Positions 36,401-44,247 are shown, counted from the stretch's first letter. The stretch is 64,000 nt of DNA from Crocosphaera watsonii WH 8501 (GCF_000167195.1 NZ_AADV02000005.1:124001-188000); one strand, 5' to 3'. Made by a program: numbers and translations. The notes: generated by a model from the letters alone, not told the origin.

Positions 36401-38454
36401 TTTTTGCTCATTGAAAGTAAGAAGTTACTTAAGGCACGATGAGGTATTTGTACACCTTTAGGAATACCAGTTGAACCAGATGTATAAATAACATAAGCTA
36501 GGTTTTCTCGATTGATTTCTATGTCAATATTTGTATCTTTTTGTTTATTTATTTTCGCTTTAAGTTCCTTAATATCAACGAAGAATTTTATACTCTCCTC
36601 ACTCCGAACTCCGCTGCGTAGCACGACGAAGTCGCCCTCCGAACTCCCTATTAAATAATTAATTTCTGAATCTTTGATCATAAAATCAAGACGTTTTTCA
36701 GGATAATTAGGATCTAGGGGTAAATAGGCTCCACCTACTTTAAGAATAGCTAATAAACTAATTACCATTTCTAAAGAAGGTTCTAAACAAATACCAACTA
36801 AAGTCTCAGTTTTAACCCCTAAACTGTGTAAATAATGAGCTAGTTGGTTAGCTTTTTGATTAAGTTGTTGATAGGTTAAAGATTCCTCCTCAAAAACAAC
36901 AGCAATATTATTAGGTGTTTTCCAAACTTGTACCTCAAATAATCGATGAATAGGGATATATTTATCTTCTTCTATTATCTCCCAGTCTCCCAGTCTCCCA
37001 GTCACGAGATCGCCTTCTATTAATAACTGTTTTTCCTCCGAATATGTAAGTAAATTTAATTTTGAAATATGTTGCTCAGAATTATTTATTATTGAATCTA
37101 ACAATATTTTAAAATTTGCAATCAAACGCTTAATTGTTGACTCTCGAAACAAATCAGTATTATATTCAAAAACACCTCTTAAACCAGAGTCAGTTTCGTA
37201 CATATCTAAACTTAAATCAAAGCGAGATGTTTGACTTTCCCACGATAATGTCTTCAAAGTCAACCCGGGTAAATTGACCTTTTGACTAGGGGGATTATGC
37301 AAAATAAACATCACCTGAAACAGTGGGTTATGGCTTAAATTACGCTCTGGTTGTAAAATTTCGACTAAATATTCAAAAGGCAAATCTTGATGTGCATAAG
37401 CACCCAAGGCAACCTCTTTTACTTCACTTAAAAAATCTCTAAAACTAATATGACTTTTAATCTGTGTACGAAACACTAAATTATTAACAAATAAACCAAT
37501 TAAATTCTCAATTTCAGTGCGGTTACGATTAGCAACAGTAGAACCCACTGAAATATCATTTTGTCCTGTATAACGATACAACAAAATTTTGAAAGCTGCC
37601 AACAACGTCATAAAAAGTGTTGTCCCTGCTTGACGTGAAAGGGTTTTCAAACTGTCTGAAACTTCAGGAGAAAGGAAAAATTCCTCAGTTGTCCCCCGAA
37701 AGCTTTGAATAGCTGGACGAGGAAAATCTGTAGTTAATTGCAGAATAGGTGGGTGATTCTCTAATTTTTTGCTCCAATACTCTAATTGCTCACTTTTTTC
37801 TTTTCCTTGTAACCATTTTCTTTGCCAAACAGCAAAATCAGCGTATTGAATAGGTAAACTAGGTAAGGGGGAAGGTTTTTGTTGAGAAAAAGCTTGATAA
37901 ATAAGGGCTAATTCTTGAATTAGTACCCGCATTGACCAATAATCAGCAATAATATGATGAACGGTAAATAATAAGACATAATCTTCTTTATCTCTTTGAA
38001 AGATAACACTTCTCAATAAGGGCGTTTTCTCTAAGTTAAAGGGTTGTAATGCTTGGTATTTAATATTAGTTTTGATTTCTTTTTCTTGTTCTCTTTTTGA
38101 TAAATTTTGTACATCTATTAGGGGCATATCTAAGGTTATATCTGAGATTATTTTTTGTTTTGCATCACCCTTAATAACAATGAAAACTGTCCTTAATATT
38201 TCATGTCTTCGGATAATTTCATTTAAGCTTTTCTTGAGTATATTTAGATTTAATTTCCCTTTTAATTCTAGAGCAGCAGGAATATTATAGGCAGCATTAT
38301 CCCCTTGCAAGCTATCTAAAAACCAGAGGCGAGACTGAGCGAATGATAGGGGAAATAATTGTTTTTTTTGTTTCTTTTTTTGTTCTAACTTTGCTAATAG
38401 TTGTCTCTTTTCTTCTAAGGAAAGTTGATTAATTGCTGATTGCTTTTTGTTCAT
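30496..38454 (-). CDS. Two-module non-ribosomal peptide synthetase, C-A(Gly)-T-C-A(Ala)-T-E
   Basis: A 2652-residue cytoplasmic synthetase. The order is a short helical docking start; C1 (35-480, HHIIADYW near 166); A1 (495-1010, YTSGSTGIPKG near 655); T1 (LGGHSLL near 1049); C2 (1100-1530, HHSVADAW near 1241); A2 (1605-2100, YTSGSTGRPKG near 1748); T2 (LGGDSIL near 2130, the form usual before E); E (2200-2630, HHLVIDGLSW near 2320 and RTIGWFTTLFPV). My reading of the specificity pockets is DILQFGLIWK for A1 (close to the Gly code DILQLGLIWK) and DLFNNALTYK for A2 (an Ala code also seen in microcystin synthetase). E predicts D-Ala. The leading C domain needs an upstream donor, and the tail FTPEELDDFLSDL looks like a donor docking helix with no thioesterase, so partners are missing from the window. 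Several linkers carry in-frame DNA repeats. It follows a small coiled-coil gene by 1 bp. Confidence 0.93.
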   Translation of the reverse strand: MNKKQSAINQLSLEEKRQLLAKLEQKKKQKKQLFPLSFAQSRLWFLDSLQGDNAAYNIPAALELKGKLNLNILKKSLNEIIRRHEILRTVFIVIKGDAKQKIISDITLDMPLIDVQNLSKREQEKEIKTNIKYQALQPFNLEKTPLLRSVIFQRDKEDYVLLFTVHHIIADYWSMRVLIQELALIYQAFSQQKPSPLPSLPIQYADFAVWQRKWLQGKEKSEQLEYWSKKLENHPPILQLTTDFPRPAIQSFRGTTEEFFLSPEVSDSLKTLSRQAGTTLFMTLLAAFKILLYRYTGQNDISVGSTVANRNRTEIENLIGLFVNNLVFRTQIKSHISFRDFLSEVKEVALGAYAHQDLPFEYLVEILQPERNLSHNPLFQVMFILHNPPSQKVNLPGLTLKTLSWESQTSRFDLSLDMYETDSGLRGVFEYNTDLFRESTIKRLIANFKILLDSIINNSEQHISKLNLLTYSEEKQLLIEGDLVTGRLGDWEIIEEDKYIPIHRLFEVQVWKTPNNIAVVFEEESLTYQQLNQKANQLAHYLHSLGVKTETLVGICLEPSLEMVISLLAILKVGGAYLPLDPNYPEKRLDFMIKDSEINYLIGSSEGDFVVLRSGVRSEESIKFFVDIKELKAKINKQKDTNIDIEINRENLAYVIYTSGSTGIPKGVQIPHRALSNFLLSMSKKPGLTDNDTLLSVTTLSFDIAALELYLPLIVGAKLILVARNIAVDGVSIAQQLETHQVTVMQGTPATWKLLVSSGWEGKKDLTIFCGGEALDPGLAQYLQQKSKKVWNLYGPTETTIWSSVYKVNSDKVRLGKPINNTQFYILDKDYNRVPIGVPGELYIGGMGIARGYLNRPELTAERFIAIPPTPLSKGVKGGIDGERLYKTGDLVKYGEDGEIEYLGRIDYQVKLRGFRLELGEIETILLTHPQVREAVVIVKEESLIAYIVTKGNREEGTGNRMGEIKLYGYLKEFLGEKLPNYMIPSRFMELDSLPLTPNGKIDRKALPEIELNSEDYVAPKTATEEILAGIWATILKVSQISVEDNFFELGGHSLLATRVMSQVRQVFSVELPLRVLFEKPTISSLSKAIEGEGKQEFLPLEKIERNGELPLSFAQQRQWFLAQLEPDSPFYNIPGVVRLTGKLDISVLQNSLNEVVSRHEVLRTGIQTIDGKPQLIIYSKITLNLPIIDLKNIPHSEESAKKLVEDAIKQPFNLEQSPLLRVKLLQLAEEEYILLLVIHHSVADAWSVGIFIQEVAALYQAFSQQKPSSLSKLPIQYLDFAAWQRKWLQGDTLETQLTYWKKQLENAPTLLEIPSDRPRPPIQTFNGNTLTFQLSEEISSALKQLSQQQNSTLFMILLAAFKVLLHRYTNSEDIIVGSPIANRNHRETEKSIGFFANTLTLRTRLSGTITFLELLQQVKETTLGAYSHQDLPFEQLVEALQPERDLSYTPLFQVMFVLQNIPMQSIELPGLSLTSIKPESTTAKFDLTLFMSETKEGLTATFEYNSDLFEESRIQRLAEHFQTLITGIIANPQQPLWSLPLGVGSVGSGEMGRLGDGETGRWGDWEMGRLGDGEMGRWGDWETPELGDGEMGRLGDTGVGSLIYQLFETQVENTPNAIALIHETQQLTYHELNSQANQLAHYLQQLGVKPETPVGVCLNRSPHLIITLLAILKAGGAYLPLDPHYPSERLALMIEDAKIPILITQGNILQPPGVTIVDLDLDQDKITEQPIINPSTNVLPQNLAYLIYTSGSTGRPKGVAIAHSSTASLLNWAKDTFTSEQISGVLASTSVCFDLSVFEIFVPLSWGGSVILVDNALALPELSYIEKVTLINTVPTAATELLRLNAIPNSVKTINLAGEALSKHLVQKLYKNSPVEKVFNLYGPSEDTTYSTVALINPETQNSPSIGFAVTNTQAYILDHYLQPVPMGVPGELYLGGKGLARGYLHQPVLTAERFIPSPFGEGERLYKTGDRVRLREDGEIEYLGRNDYQVKVRGFRIELGEVEDKLLKHPDIAQAVATVKEDNNGNKRLVAYLVIESTATFSGEENLRRFLQETLPDYMVPSLYVILDSLPLTPNGKIDRKALPEPEINTNIQQEFIAPETPQEKSLAIIWSQVLGCDRLSVNDNFFALGGDSILAIQVVAKAKQMGLKLAPKDLFQHQTIAKLATAINQSLSTIKAEQGTVTGVVPLTPIQNWFFEQNLRDPHHWNQAILLEIEQQINTQNLQQAITKLLEHHDALRLSFELTELGWQQVNNDLNNIIPFIEIDFSSLPDQVLELAISSTATQIQSSFSLDTEPLIKIAWFNLGNHRSSRLLIVMHHLVIDGLSWRIFLEDLQIVYQQINQNKEILLPQKTTSFKYWSEQLQSYVNSELITSKLDEYLTMFNNSISPLPVDLPTGENIMSEAETLSLNFSEEDTQRLLKEIPSRHQIQINEVLIAALVQTFETLIGQKKLLIELEGHGRENLFEDVDLSRTIGWFTTLFPVVFDLSKAENNLEAINRIKEQLNNISDHGINYGILRYLGGKAIKKQLKNLPNAEIHFNHFGQFNNLFTPESTFKIAKEPSGNARSKRDKRSCLIEINSLIMNNQLRIDWTFSKSVCLQETIDKLMDNFSDKLQDIINYCLFREEREYKPLDFPKMDFTPEELDDFLSDL
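33650..33829. repeat. Long in-frame tandem repeat in the C2-A2 linker of the NRPS
   Basis: About 180 bp of 7- to 8-bp units (CTCCCAGT, CTCCCCAT) encode about 60 residues of Gly/Trp/Asp-rich repeat (GEMGRLGDGETGRWGDWE). The adjacent C and A domains are intact. The same units appear, shorter, at 36978-37006 in the C1-A1 linker. Confidence 0.9.
35829..35857. repeat. Dispersed C/G palindrome inside the A1 domain coding sequence
   Basis: This copy differs by one base from the intergenic palindrome at 8119-8147. It encodes part of IPPTPLSKGVKGGID between RFIA and GERLYKTGD, where the A2 domain has only a short loop (PSPFGE). The reading frame is kept. Confidence 0.85.
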
Positions 38455-38455
38455 T

Positions 38456-38938
38456 TTATACTTGAACTGTCGATAGTTGTTGCCTAAGTTCTTGTTCTAA
38501 TGATTCTATTTTAGCTCGAAATTCTGCTTGTAGACTATGGATCTGCCTCCTCAATTCTTTTACTAATGTGGTTAGTGAAGGTTGTTTGTTAGTTCTTGGT
38601 ACGGATTGACCTTCACTAACTACTTTTTCCATCTCTCGCAACTTCCTTTCCAACCTCTGGATCTCGTTGCGACGTTGGATGGCCTTTTTCATATCCTTGT
38701 ACGCTTGGCTATCCTTTGAACCCAGATACTTAGCCATTTTGTCTTTAAATTTGCTTTTGGGGCTATTATCTAGCTCAGGCTTTTTTGTGTTAAGGACAGC
38801 TTTCATTAAACGGTAGTAGGTGTATTTCTTCCCTTTTTTGGTGATGGTTGAGTACCCAATCCAGGTATTGGGACCAGCTACAGGTCCTGATGCTTTTATC
38901 TGGGCGATTCTAGCTTTGATGGCCAGTTGGGTCGACAT
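38456..38938 (-). CDS. Small basic coiled-coil protein upstream of the NRPS, unknown
   Basis: A 160-residue basic protein. The N-terminal half has GPNTWIGYSTITKKGKKYTY, which looks like a small nucleic-acid-binding beta segment. The C-terminal half is a long coiled coil (RNEIQRLERKLREMEKV and LVKELRRQIHSLQAEF). It ends 1 bp before the NRPS ATG, so the two are almost certainly co-transcribed. It may be a regulator or scaffold. Its upstream region and its own coding sequence share a repeated motif (see next entry). The family is not recognised. Confidence 0.65.
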   Translation of the reverse strand: MSTQLAIKARIAQIKASGPVAGPNTWIGYSTITKKGKKYTYYRLMKAVLNTKKPELDNSPKSKFKDKMAKYLGSKDSQAYKDMKKAIQRRNEIQRLERKLREMEKVVSEGQSVPRTNKQPSLTTLVKELRRQIHSLQAEFRAKIESLEQELRQQLSTVQV

Positions 38939-38946
38939 GATTAACA

Positions 38947-38992
38947 GTTGGTGAAGGTTATACTTGTATAATATACCTTCACTAACTACTTT
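38947..38992. promoter_or_regulatory. Inverted-repeat operator candidate before the NRPS operon
   Basis: GTTGGTGAAGGT (38947-38958) faces ACCTTCACTAAC (38975-38986) across a TATAAT-like AT core. The right arm and next six bases (ACCTTCACTAACTACTTT) recur exactly at 38609-38626 inside the gene, again facing GTTAGTGAAGGT (38571-38582). The placement just upstream of the ATG suggests autoregulation; this is inference. Confidence 0.5.
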
Positions 38993-39104
38993 GTCAAGAG
39001 CGATCGCATCCTAAAAATGCGATCGCATTTTCAGCCACCGAGATGTTACAGAGAAGCAGCAAAAGCAAAGTCAGCAGCACTCAAACTACCAGCATTAATT
39101 CCTA

Positions 39105-40482
39105 GTGCAGCTTAGCAAAAATAATCCACCAGTCACTTATGATCTTTAAAGCCCTTAAATTTCCAAACGAACGGCTTAGCAAAATGTTGATTAAAGTAAT
39201 CAATAAAATTGAGAATTTTTTGGGATAGTTCTTCAGTTGAACGGACAGTAATTCTTTTGAGTAAACGCCGGACTAAGATCGAAAACCAACACTCAATTTG
39301 ATTAAGCCACGATGTATGTTTGGGAATATAAACAAAGCGAATTCGATGAGATTCATCTGATAAAAAATCTGCTCTGCTGTCCATAGATTGCAAAATCCCC
39401 TCCTTTTCTTTTCTCCCCAAATCAATAGTAATTCCACAGCTTTCTGCTACTAATTTGACTAAGCTTTCCGATTTATGAGTGTTGAGTTTATCTACAATAA
39501 AAATCCATTCTGCTTTTTCATCAATCTTAATCGTTCTCTGGATATGTTCAGAAAAATCTTGTTCTGTTCTTGTCGGTCCAATAAAGGGACTAACAACTTT
39601 TCCTCTTGCCACATCCCAGTTCGCAATCAAGCTTAAAGTTCCGTGTCTTTCATATTCAAATTCGATTTTTTCTACTTGTTTAGGCTTGATTCTTTTGTTC
39701 GGAAATAATCTCTCAAGAGCTTGAATCCCTGTCATTTCATCTGTACTAATTAAATGAATTCCTTGTTCTAACAAAGTTTTAGCTTCTTGATGAAGTTCAC
39801 AGATATATTTGACTTGCTTTTTAAATTTTAAGGGATCATCAATTTTGGCATTTAACCAGTAACGAACGAGATGTGGTTGTAATGTCGCTTCTTTTTAAAA
39901 AACGCCCCACACTACGGGGGGAAATCTTTTCGACAATTCCTCTTTTTATGGCTTCATCCGCCAACTCTGAAGGTGTCCAATGGCTCACTGGTCTGTCTGA
40001 TTTTTCACATTCTTCACAAGCGATCTCTACAATCTGGACTACTTGTTCGACCGTAAAGGATTTTGTTGTTCCAGGTCTTGGGCGATCGCTTAAAATTCCT
40101 TTGATCAAGACCATTAATGCTTTCTCCGTTACCTGTTGTTCTTCGGCGGCACTCAGTTTTTCTCTCTCCTCAAACCATTGCGATCGCCACTGACGCACTT
40201 GTACTCGGTCTAATTCTAATCTTCGACTAATCGAACTATTGCTCTCTCCTGATGCTGCGGCTAAGATTAGCTTGGCTCGTCTAACAAGGCGATAGGGGTT
40301 TGTTGTCCCTCTCACTATTTGTTGGAGTACTGTTTTCTGTAGGTTGGAGAGGTTAATTGGCAATGCTTTTATCATGGACATCAACTTCGAGATTCTTCCG
40401 TTAGTTTCATTGAAACACATTGTCGTGGCTAGTCACGAAAGTTTCTGTAAAAATCTGGTGGATTACTTTCGCCAAGCTGCAC
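39105..40482 (-). mobile_element. IS630-family element, copy A (full length)
   Basis: A 1378-bp element. The ends read GTGCAGCTTAGCAAAAATAA on the left and the complement of a near-identical sequence on the right, with TA at each side (39103-39104, 40483-40484), the Tc1/mariner-type target. It is inserted in a parA gene. A truncated second copy is at 54053-55041. Confidence 0.85.
39133..40420 (-). CDS. IS630-family transposase in two frames
   Basis: The first frame (40420-39839, 193 residues) is the helix-turn-helix half (SNSSISRRLELDRVQVRQW; SVGRFLKRSDI). The second frame (through 39774-39133) is the DDE half with Asp in ISTDEMTG, Asp in FIVDKLNTH and Glu in TSWLNQIECWF. Between them one extra base at about 39870 breaks KRSDIQPHLVRYWLN into KRSDITTTSRSL. 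The other copy has the same shift. A later start at about 40378 (MSMIKALPINL) is also possible. Confidence 0.82.
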
Positions 40483-40484
40483 TA

Positions 40485-40788
40485 GAGCGAGATCCACTAC
40501 ATCTAAAATCGACTTTGTTACTTCACTTAACCCTGCCGGACCATCGACAACAATGGCATCATATTTATCGGAAATCGTATCAATGGTTTCAAATAATTGC
40601 TCAGGATCTAAGATCGCTTGAGTAGGGATTTTCACTGATTCTAATTGAGATATCCAAGTTGAACTTGATTGTTGAGAATCAGCATCGATTAAAATAACAG
40701 AACCATTAAAGGAAAGCTAATAAGCAAAATGTGCCGCTGTGGTGCTTTTGCCACACCCTCCTTTTTGGTTGACTAATCCAATGATCAT
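40485..40788 (-). pseudogene. ParA-like partition ATPase, truncated and stopped
   Basis: From ATG 40788 it reads MIIGLVNQKGGCGKSTTAAH, a deviant Walker A, then a TAG where HFAYWLSF is expected, then VILIDADSQQSSSTW (Walker A-prime region) and YDAIVVDGPAGLSEV (Walker B). The IS630 element cuts it after DVVDLAL. The sequence on the far side of the IS is not recognisably ParA. ParA proteins segregate plasmids or chromosomes, so this is a trace of a plasmid or integrated element. Confidence 0.82.
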
Positions 40789-40833
40789 TACTTTATTTTT
40801 TCATAATATTAATTATTTTTAAGAGTACCATCT

Positions 40834-40869
40834 TCGGTGATCTTGTTGCGCTTTCGCGCGGATCACCGA
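40834..40869. terminator. Strong inverted repeat between parA and the methyltransferase gene
   Basis: TCGGTGATC (40834-40842) pairs exactly with GATCACCGA (40861-40869), with an inner GCGC/GCGC stem. There is no T-run, so it may be a regulatory hairpin or a partition site rather than a terminator. It lies just upstream of the methyltransferase ATG at 40893. Confidence 0.45.
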
Positions 40870-40892
40870 GAAGAAGAATTCAGGGCAGATCC

Positions 40893-41975
40893 ATGAAAAC
40901 AACGAAAACAGTGCAGGGGAAAATTGATCCCCTTAATTTCCTGCAACTATCTATTTTCGACTTACCTGTTCAAGATACACCCACAAAACTAAGGTATCCC
41001 AATCCCAAGAAAGCTCAGAAATTTAGAGACTTAGCTGACCGAATGCAAAGCCAAATCGATAATAAGCTAAACCCTGCTATTGGTCAACAACGCCCTACCA
41101 GGAGACGGGCGAGGATTGCTGCATCTATGAGGGAAGACGGGGAAAAATTGGCTTTAATTCAAGCATGGTTGTATGCAATGGCTGATGCTTTAGATGAAGG
41201 CACATTACCCCGTATTCTGTCAGACATTAGCACAAAAACCCAGTTATCCGACTTAGCAGATTTCAGAGACCCCAAGTGGCGCGATGACTCCATCAAACGG
41301 GGTCTAGCGGTTGACGGTTGGGCTAGATCGCTGTTACGAGCTAATCTCGGTACAGTTTCTAGTGTCCGCAAAGCGATCTTAGTTTTAGAAGAACTCCATC
41401 AAGCCCCCGTCATCGACCCAAAAGTTAAGCAAATAGCTGAAATTGAGCGCAGTTTGATTGGAGCTAAGATTCCTGGGTATTTTCCAACGCCTAAGCCGAT
41501 TTGTGAGCAAATGGTCAAATTAGCAATACTTCAGCCAGGCATGAGAGTCTGGGAACCATCAGGTGGGAAGGGTGACATTGCCAGTGCTATCAAAGAGGCT
41601 GCTGATGTAAACCTAGAAGTCTGTGAACTTAACTATAATCTGAGAGAACTACTCAAACTGAAAGGTTTTAATGTTATTGTCTCTGACTGTTTTGATATTA
41701 CCACATCCTACGACAGAATACTAATGAATCCACCGTTTGTTAAAGGCAGCGAGATAAATCATATTCGTTATGCTTTTGATCGTCTCGTTGATGGTGGACG
41801 GTTGGTAGCCATTGTTCCTGAATCTATTGAATTCCGGAAGGACAAGAAATATCGGGAGTTTCGGGAGTGGTTAGAAGACAAGTGCATCATTAATGATCCG
41901 TTGCCACAAGGAAGTTTTCTGAATAGCGATAGATCCACAGGGGTTAACACAAGAATCCTCGTCTTAGAGCGTTAG
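40893..41975 (+). CDS. DNA adenine N6-methyltransferase-like protein of plasmid/phage type
   Basis: A 360-residue protein. The N-terminal 190 residues are helical and charged. The methyltransferase core follows: YFPTPKPICEQMV, the SAM motif VWEPSGGKGDIASAI (near 228), LEVCELNYNLRELL and the catalytic ILMNPPFVKGSE (NPPF, N6-adenine type), then VDGGRLVAIVPESIEF. No target-recognition domain or restriction partner is visible. It is a solitary methylase, as often found on cyanobacterial plasmids and phages. Confidence 0.82.
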   Translation: MKTTKTVQGKIDPLNFLQLSIFDLPVQDTPTKLRYPNPKKAQKFRDLADRMQSQIDNKLNPAIGQQRPTRRRARIAASMREDGEKLALIQAWLYAMADALDEGTLPRILSDISTKTQLSDLADFRDPKWRDDSIKRGLAVDGWARSLLRANLGTVSSVRKAILVLEELHQAPVIDPKVKQIAEIERSLIGAKIPGYFPTPKPICEQMVKLAILQPGMRVWEPSGGKGDIASAIKEAADVNLEVCELNYNLRELLKLKGFNVIVSDCFDITTSYDRILMNPPFVKGSEINHIRYAFDRLVDGGRLVAIVPESIEFRKDKKYREFREWLEDKCIINDPLPQGSFLNSDRSTGVNTRILVLER

Positions 41976-42018
41976 CTTGCGCTTTGCGCTGTCATCAGGA
42001 TAATTAGGGATTATCCTG

Positions 42019-42357
42019 ATGACTTACTCCAAATATCAAAGCAAAGTCGTTCCTTTAGAGAATAACTGGCGGTTAAACTGTCTTTTGCCTCACTTGGCTA
42101 CTATTACCAACCCCAAGGGCGAAAGACATACCAGTTATTTCGGTTTTAATTGCTATGAAGAAGCTAAAGCATTCTCTCAATATCTCACCGAAAATAACCT
42201 TTGCTCAAGAGCAATTATTCGTCGGAGTCAAAGGCTATCTTTGTGCAACTACGAGATTAAAAGTTGGGGTGTAGGCTCAGCAATTCTAGTCAGAATATTG
42301 AACCAACAGGACTTGCCTCTGATTAATTTTGTAAACCAAGAACAGCAAGTATCTTAA
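42019..42357 (+). CDS. Small protein, function unknown
   Basis: A 112-residue, soluble, basic protein starting 43 bp after the methyltransferase gene. It contains RHTSYFGFNCYEEAKAFSQY followed by a charged strand-rich C-terminus. There is no signal or membrane segment. It is probably part of the same accessory operon. Confidence 0.55.
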   Translation: MTYSKYQSKVVPLENNWRLNCLLPHLATITNPKGERHTSYFGFNCYEEAKAFSQYLTENNLCSRAIIRRSQRLSLCNYEIKSWGVGSAILVRILNQQDLPLINFVNQEQQVS

Positions 42358-42393
42358 GCCCCAATTTGAAAAACATCTACACCTAATAATACC

Positions 42394-42810
42394 ATGTCTT
42401 ATACAGAATTTCAACGTCTCGATTGTCAAGGTATTCCTACCATTGAATACCGTGCAGAACCAACAGAACCAATCGTTCCTGAACGAATCCAATTTGATTT
42501 TATTCCTCGATTTCCTCATGATCAATATGGTTATTCTGAACCCAAATATGTCTTCCCTGAGCCTGTAATCCTAGTTTCACAATGGCAAGAATGTCAGGAC
42601 AATCAATACGATTTCTTTGATTATTACGAAGTTTACTATATTTGTGCCTTGGAATTAGTTGAATACAGTTTAACCAGAAAAAGCCTGTACGAAGCACCTT
42701 CTTGGAAATACGGAATCCGAGGAACTAACGGCACTAAAGAATTAATTTGGTTTGAAGAAAATGAGTTGATTTCTATCAACGAAATTAATTCAGAAGACCA
42801 GGAGTTTTAG
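42394..42810 (+). CDS. Small acidic protein, function unknown
   Basis: A 138-residue acidic protein rich in Tyr, Phe, Glu and Pro (QYDFFDYYEVYYICALELVE). It follows the previous gene by 36 bp. No motif is recognised; its acidity and aromatic content recall nucleic-acid mimics or anti-defence proteins, but that is speculation. Confidence 0.55.
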   Translation: MSYTEFQRLDCQGIPTIEYRAEPTEPIVPERIQFDFIPRFPHDQYGYSEPKYVFPEPVILVSQWQECQDNQYDFFDYYEVYYICALELVEYSLTRKSLYEAPSWKYGIRGTNGTKELIWFEENELISINEINSEDQEF

Positions 42811-42892
42811 ATGGATTTAGGAGGACGGTTGTTCTCCTTTTTTTGTTTTTACGCTTCGCGTGAATAGTTGAAACAATTACCCTTGCAATATT

Positions 42893-43744
42893 ATGTCTGA
42901 TCTCATGTTGCCCGAAGAAATCCGAGCCGAATTCACTGTTAACGCCGACGGTAGCACCACGACCAGTATTCGGGGGGCAGCTCGGTTAATCGGAGTCCCC
43001 CACAATAGTTTACTTTATCAACTTAATGGTGGTCGAAAACAACCATCAAAATTATATCAAAAGCTGACTGAGCATGGTTTTGAACCTGGTCAATTTTCTC
43101 AAGGTCTTTCTGAAATCGCTTTAACGTTAATCATCGAACACTATAGTTTTGACGCTCGAAAATGTACCTCTCAAGCTCGTCAAGTTTACCGTGCTTTTGC
43201 CGCCGTGGGTATTCGTGCTTGGCTATATGAACAACTAGATTATGAAGAAAAACCATCCCCTAATACTAAGATTGTACCCACAATAGAAGAAATCGACCTA
43301 GTATTTGCTGGCTTAGAAAAGCTTAATATTGCACCCCAGTTAATTCAGTCAGCCAAATTAACAGCAATTGCTAAAACTTTTCCTCACTTAGGAACGGCAG
43401 CCGAAGAAAGTAAACAGTTGCTTTTTGCACATAACCAAGTCGAAGAAATCCCATTATCACCAACGAAACTAGGGAAAATCATTGCTGAGCAATTAGGGTT
43501 ATCTAAACCCATTTCTGCCCGTCGTATCAACCAAATATTAATCACAGTTGGATTTCAAGATTCCGAAAGAGTTAGCAACTCCAAAGGAAAGACAAAAATC
43601 CAATACAAATTGACGAAGTTAGGGGAAGAATACGCACGAATACAGTTAGATACAGCAAGAGGTCACAACAAGACTATTTATGTCATTCGTTGGTTCAAAT
43701 CAGTTATTCCTATTATTACAGAGGCTATGAACAATGATCAATAA
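42893..43744 (+). CDS. Phage antirepressor-like DNA-binding protein
   Basis: A 283-residue protein. The first 110 residues resemble phage antirepressor N-termini (TTTSIRGAARLIGVPHNSLL, then a helix-rich part with QVYRAFAAVGIRAWLYEQL). The C-terminal third looks like a winged helix (ISARRINQILITVGF, then KIQYKLTKLGEEYARI). Such proteins regulate lysogeny or plasmid genes. The last 11 bp overlap the next gene. Confidence 0.55.
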   Translation: MSDLMLPEEIRAEFTVNADGSTTTSIRGAARLIGVPHNSLLYQLNGGRKQPSKLYQKLTEHGFEPGQFSQGLSEIALTLIIEHYSFDARKCTSQARQVYRAFAAVGIRAWLYEQLDYEEKPSPNTKIVPTIEEIDLVFAGLEKLNIAPQLIQSAKLTAIAKTFPHLGTAAEESKQLLFAHNQVEEIPLSPTKLGKIIAEQLGLSKPISARRINQILITVGFQDSERVSNSKGKTKIQYKLTKLGEEYARIQLDTARGHNKTIYVIRWFKSVIPIITEAMNNDQ

Positions 43745-44222
43745 CTTCGACGCTCAACATTATGCGTCGCTATATTGCCAATACGATCCCGAATCTGGTA
43801 ATCGAAACTGGAAAGAACTTCTCGAACAAAACACAGTAGAAACCATTGATTTACTGATTGCTAAAAATGCCCTGAACGCCCAAGAGAAAGAGGTAGAAGT
43901 TCAAAGAATCATCTACTATGGTTCACCTTTGGCTCAACAATTAACGGAAGAAAATCGGGTTAGCTACAGTTTTCAGATTACAGCTTATGCTTTATTCCCT
44001 AATATCATCTCAGTCAATTTCTTTGATGACAAGTTCAACTCAACGATTCCTAAGCCTAAGTTTTATCTTGGACAACCTATTATTGTTGATACCTTGGAAG
44101 GAATGGATGAAACTGATTATATTGTGACAGGAATTGCTTTAAACTATTCCCCAGAAACTAATCCATCTTGGTCTTATTGTGTATTTCCTGAAGCAACAAC
44201 TGGGTATTTCAGGAAGGGTTAA
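43734..44222 (+). CDS. Unknown protein coupled to the antirepressor-like gene
   Basis: A 162-residue acidic protein whose ATG at 43734 lies inside the previous gene, which indicates translational coupling. It has mixed alpha/beta character (ISVNFFDDKFNSTIPKPKFY; GQPIIVDTLEGMDETDYIV). No family recognised. Confidence 0.55.
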   Translation: MINNFDAQHYASLYCQYDPESGNRNWKELLEQNTVETIDLLIAKNALNAQEKEVEVQRIIYYGSPLAQQLTEENRVSYSFQITAYALFPNIISVNFFDDKFNSTIPKPKFYLGQPIIVDTLEGMDETDYIVTGIALNYSPETNPSWSYCVFPEATTGYFRKG

Positions 44223-44247
44223 ACAGTTATCTACGTTGAGTCGAAAG

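Noticed and set aside
40344-40625. 93-residue plus-strand frame across the IS630/parA junction
   Set aside because: It spans an insertion point and lies opposite two recognisable genes.
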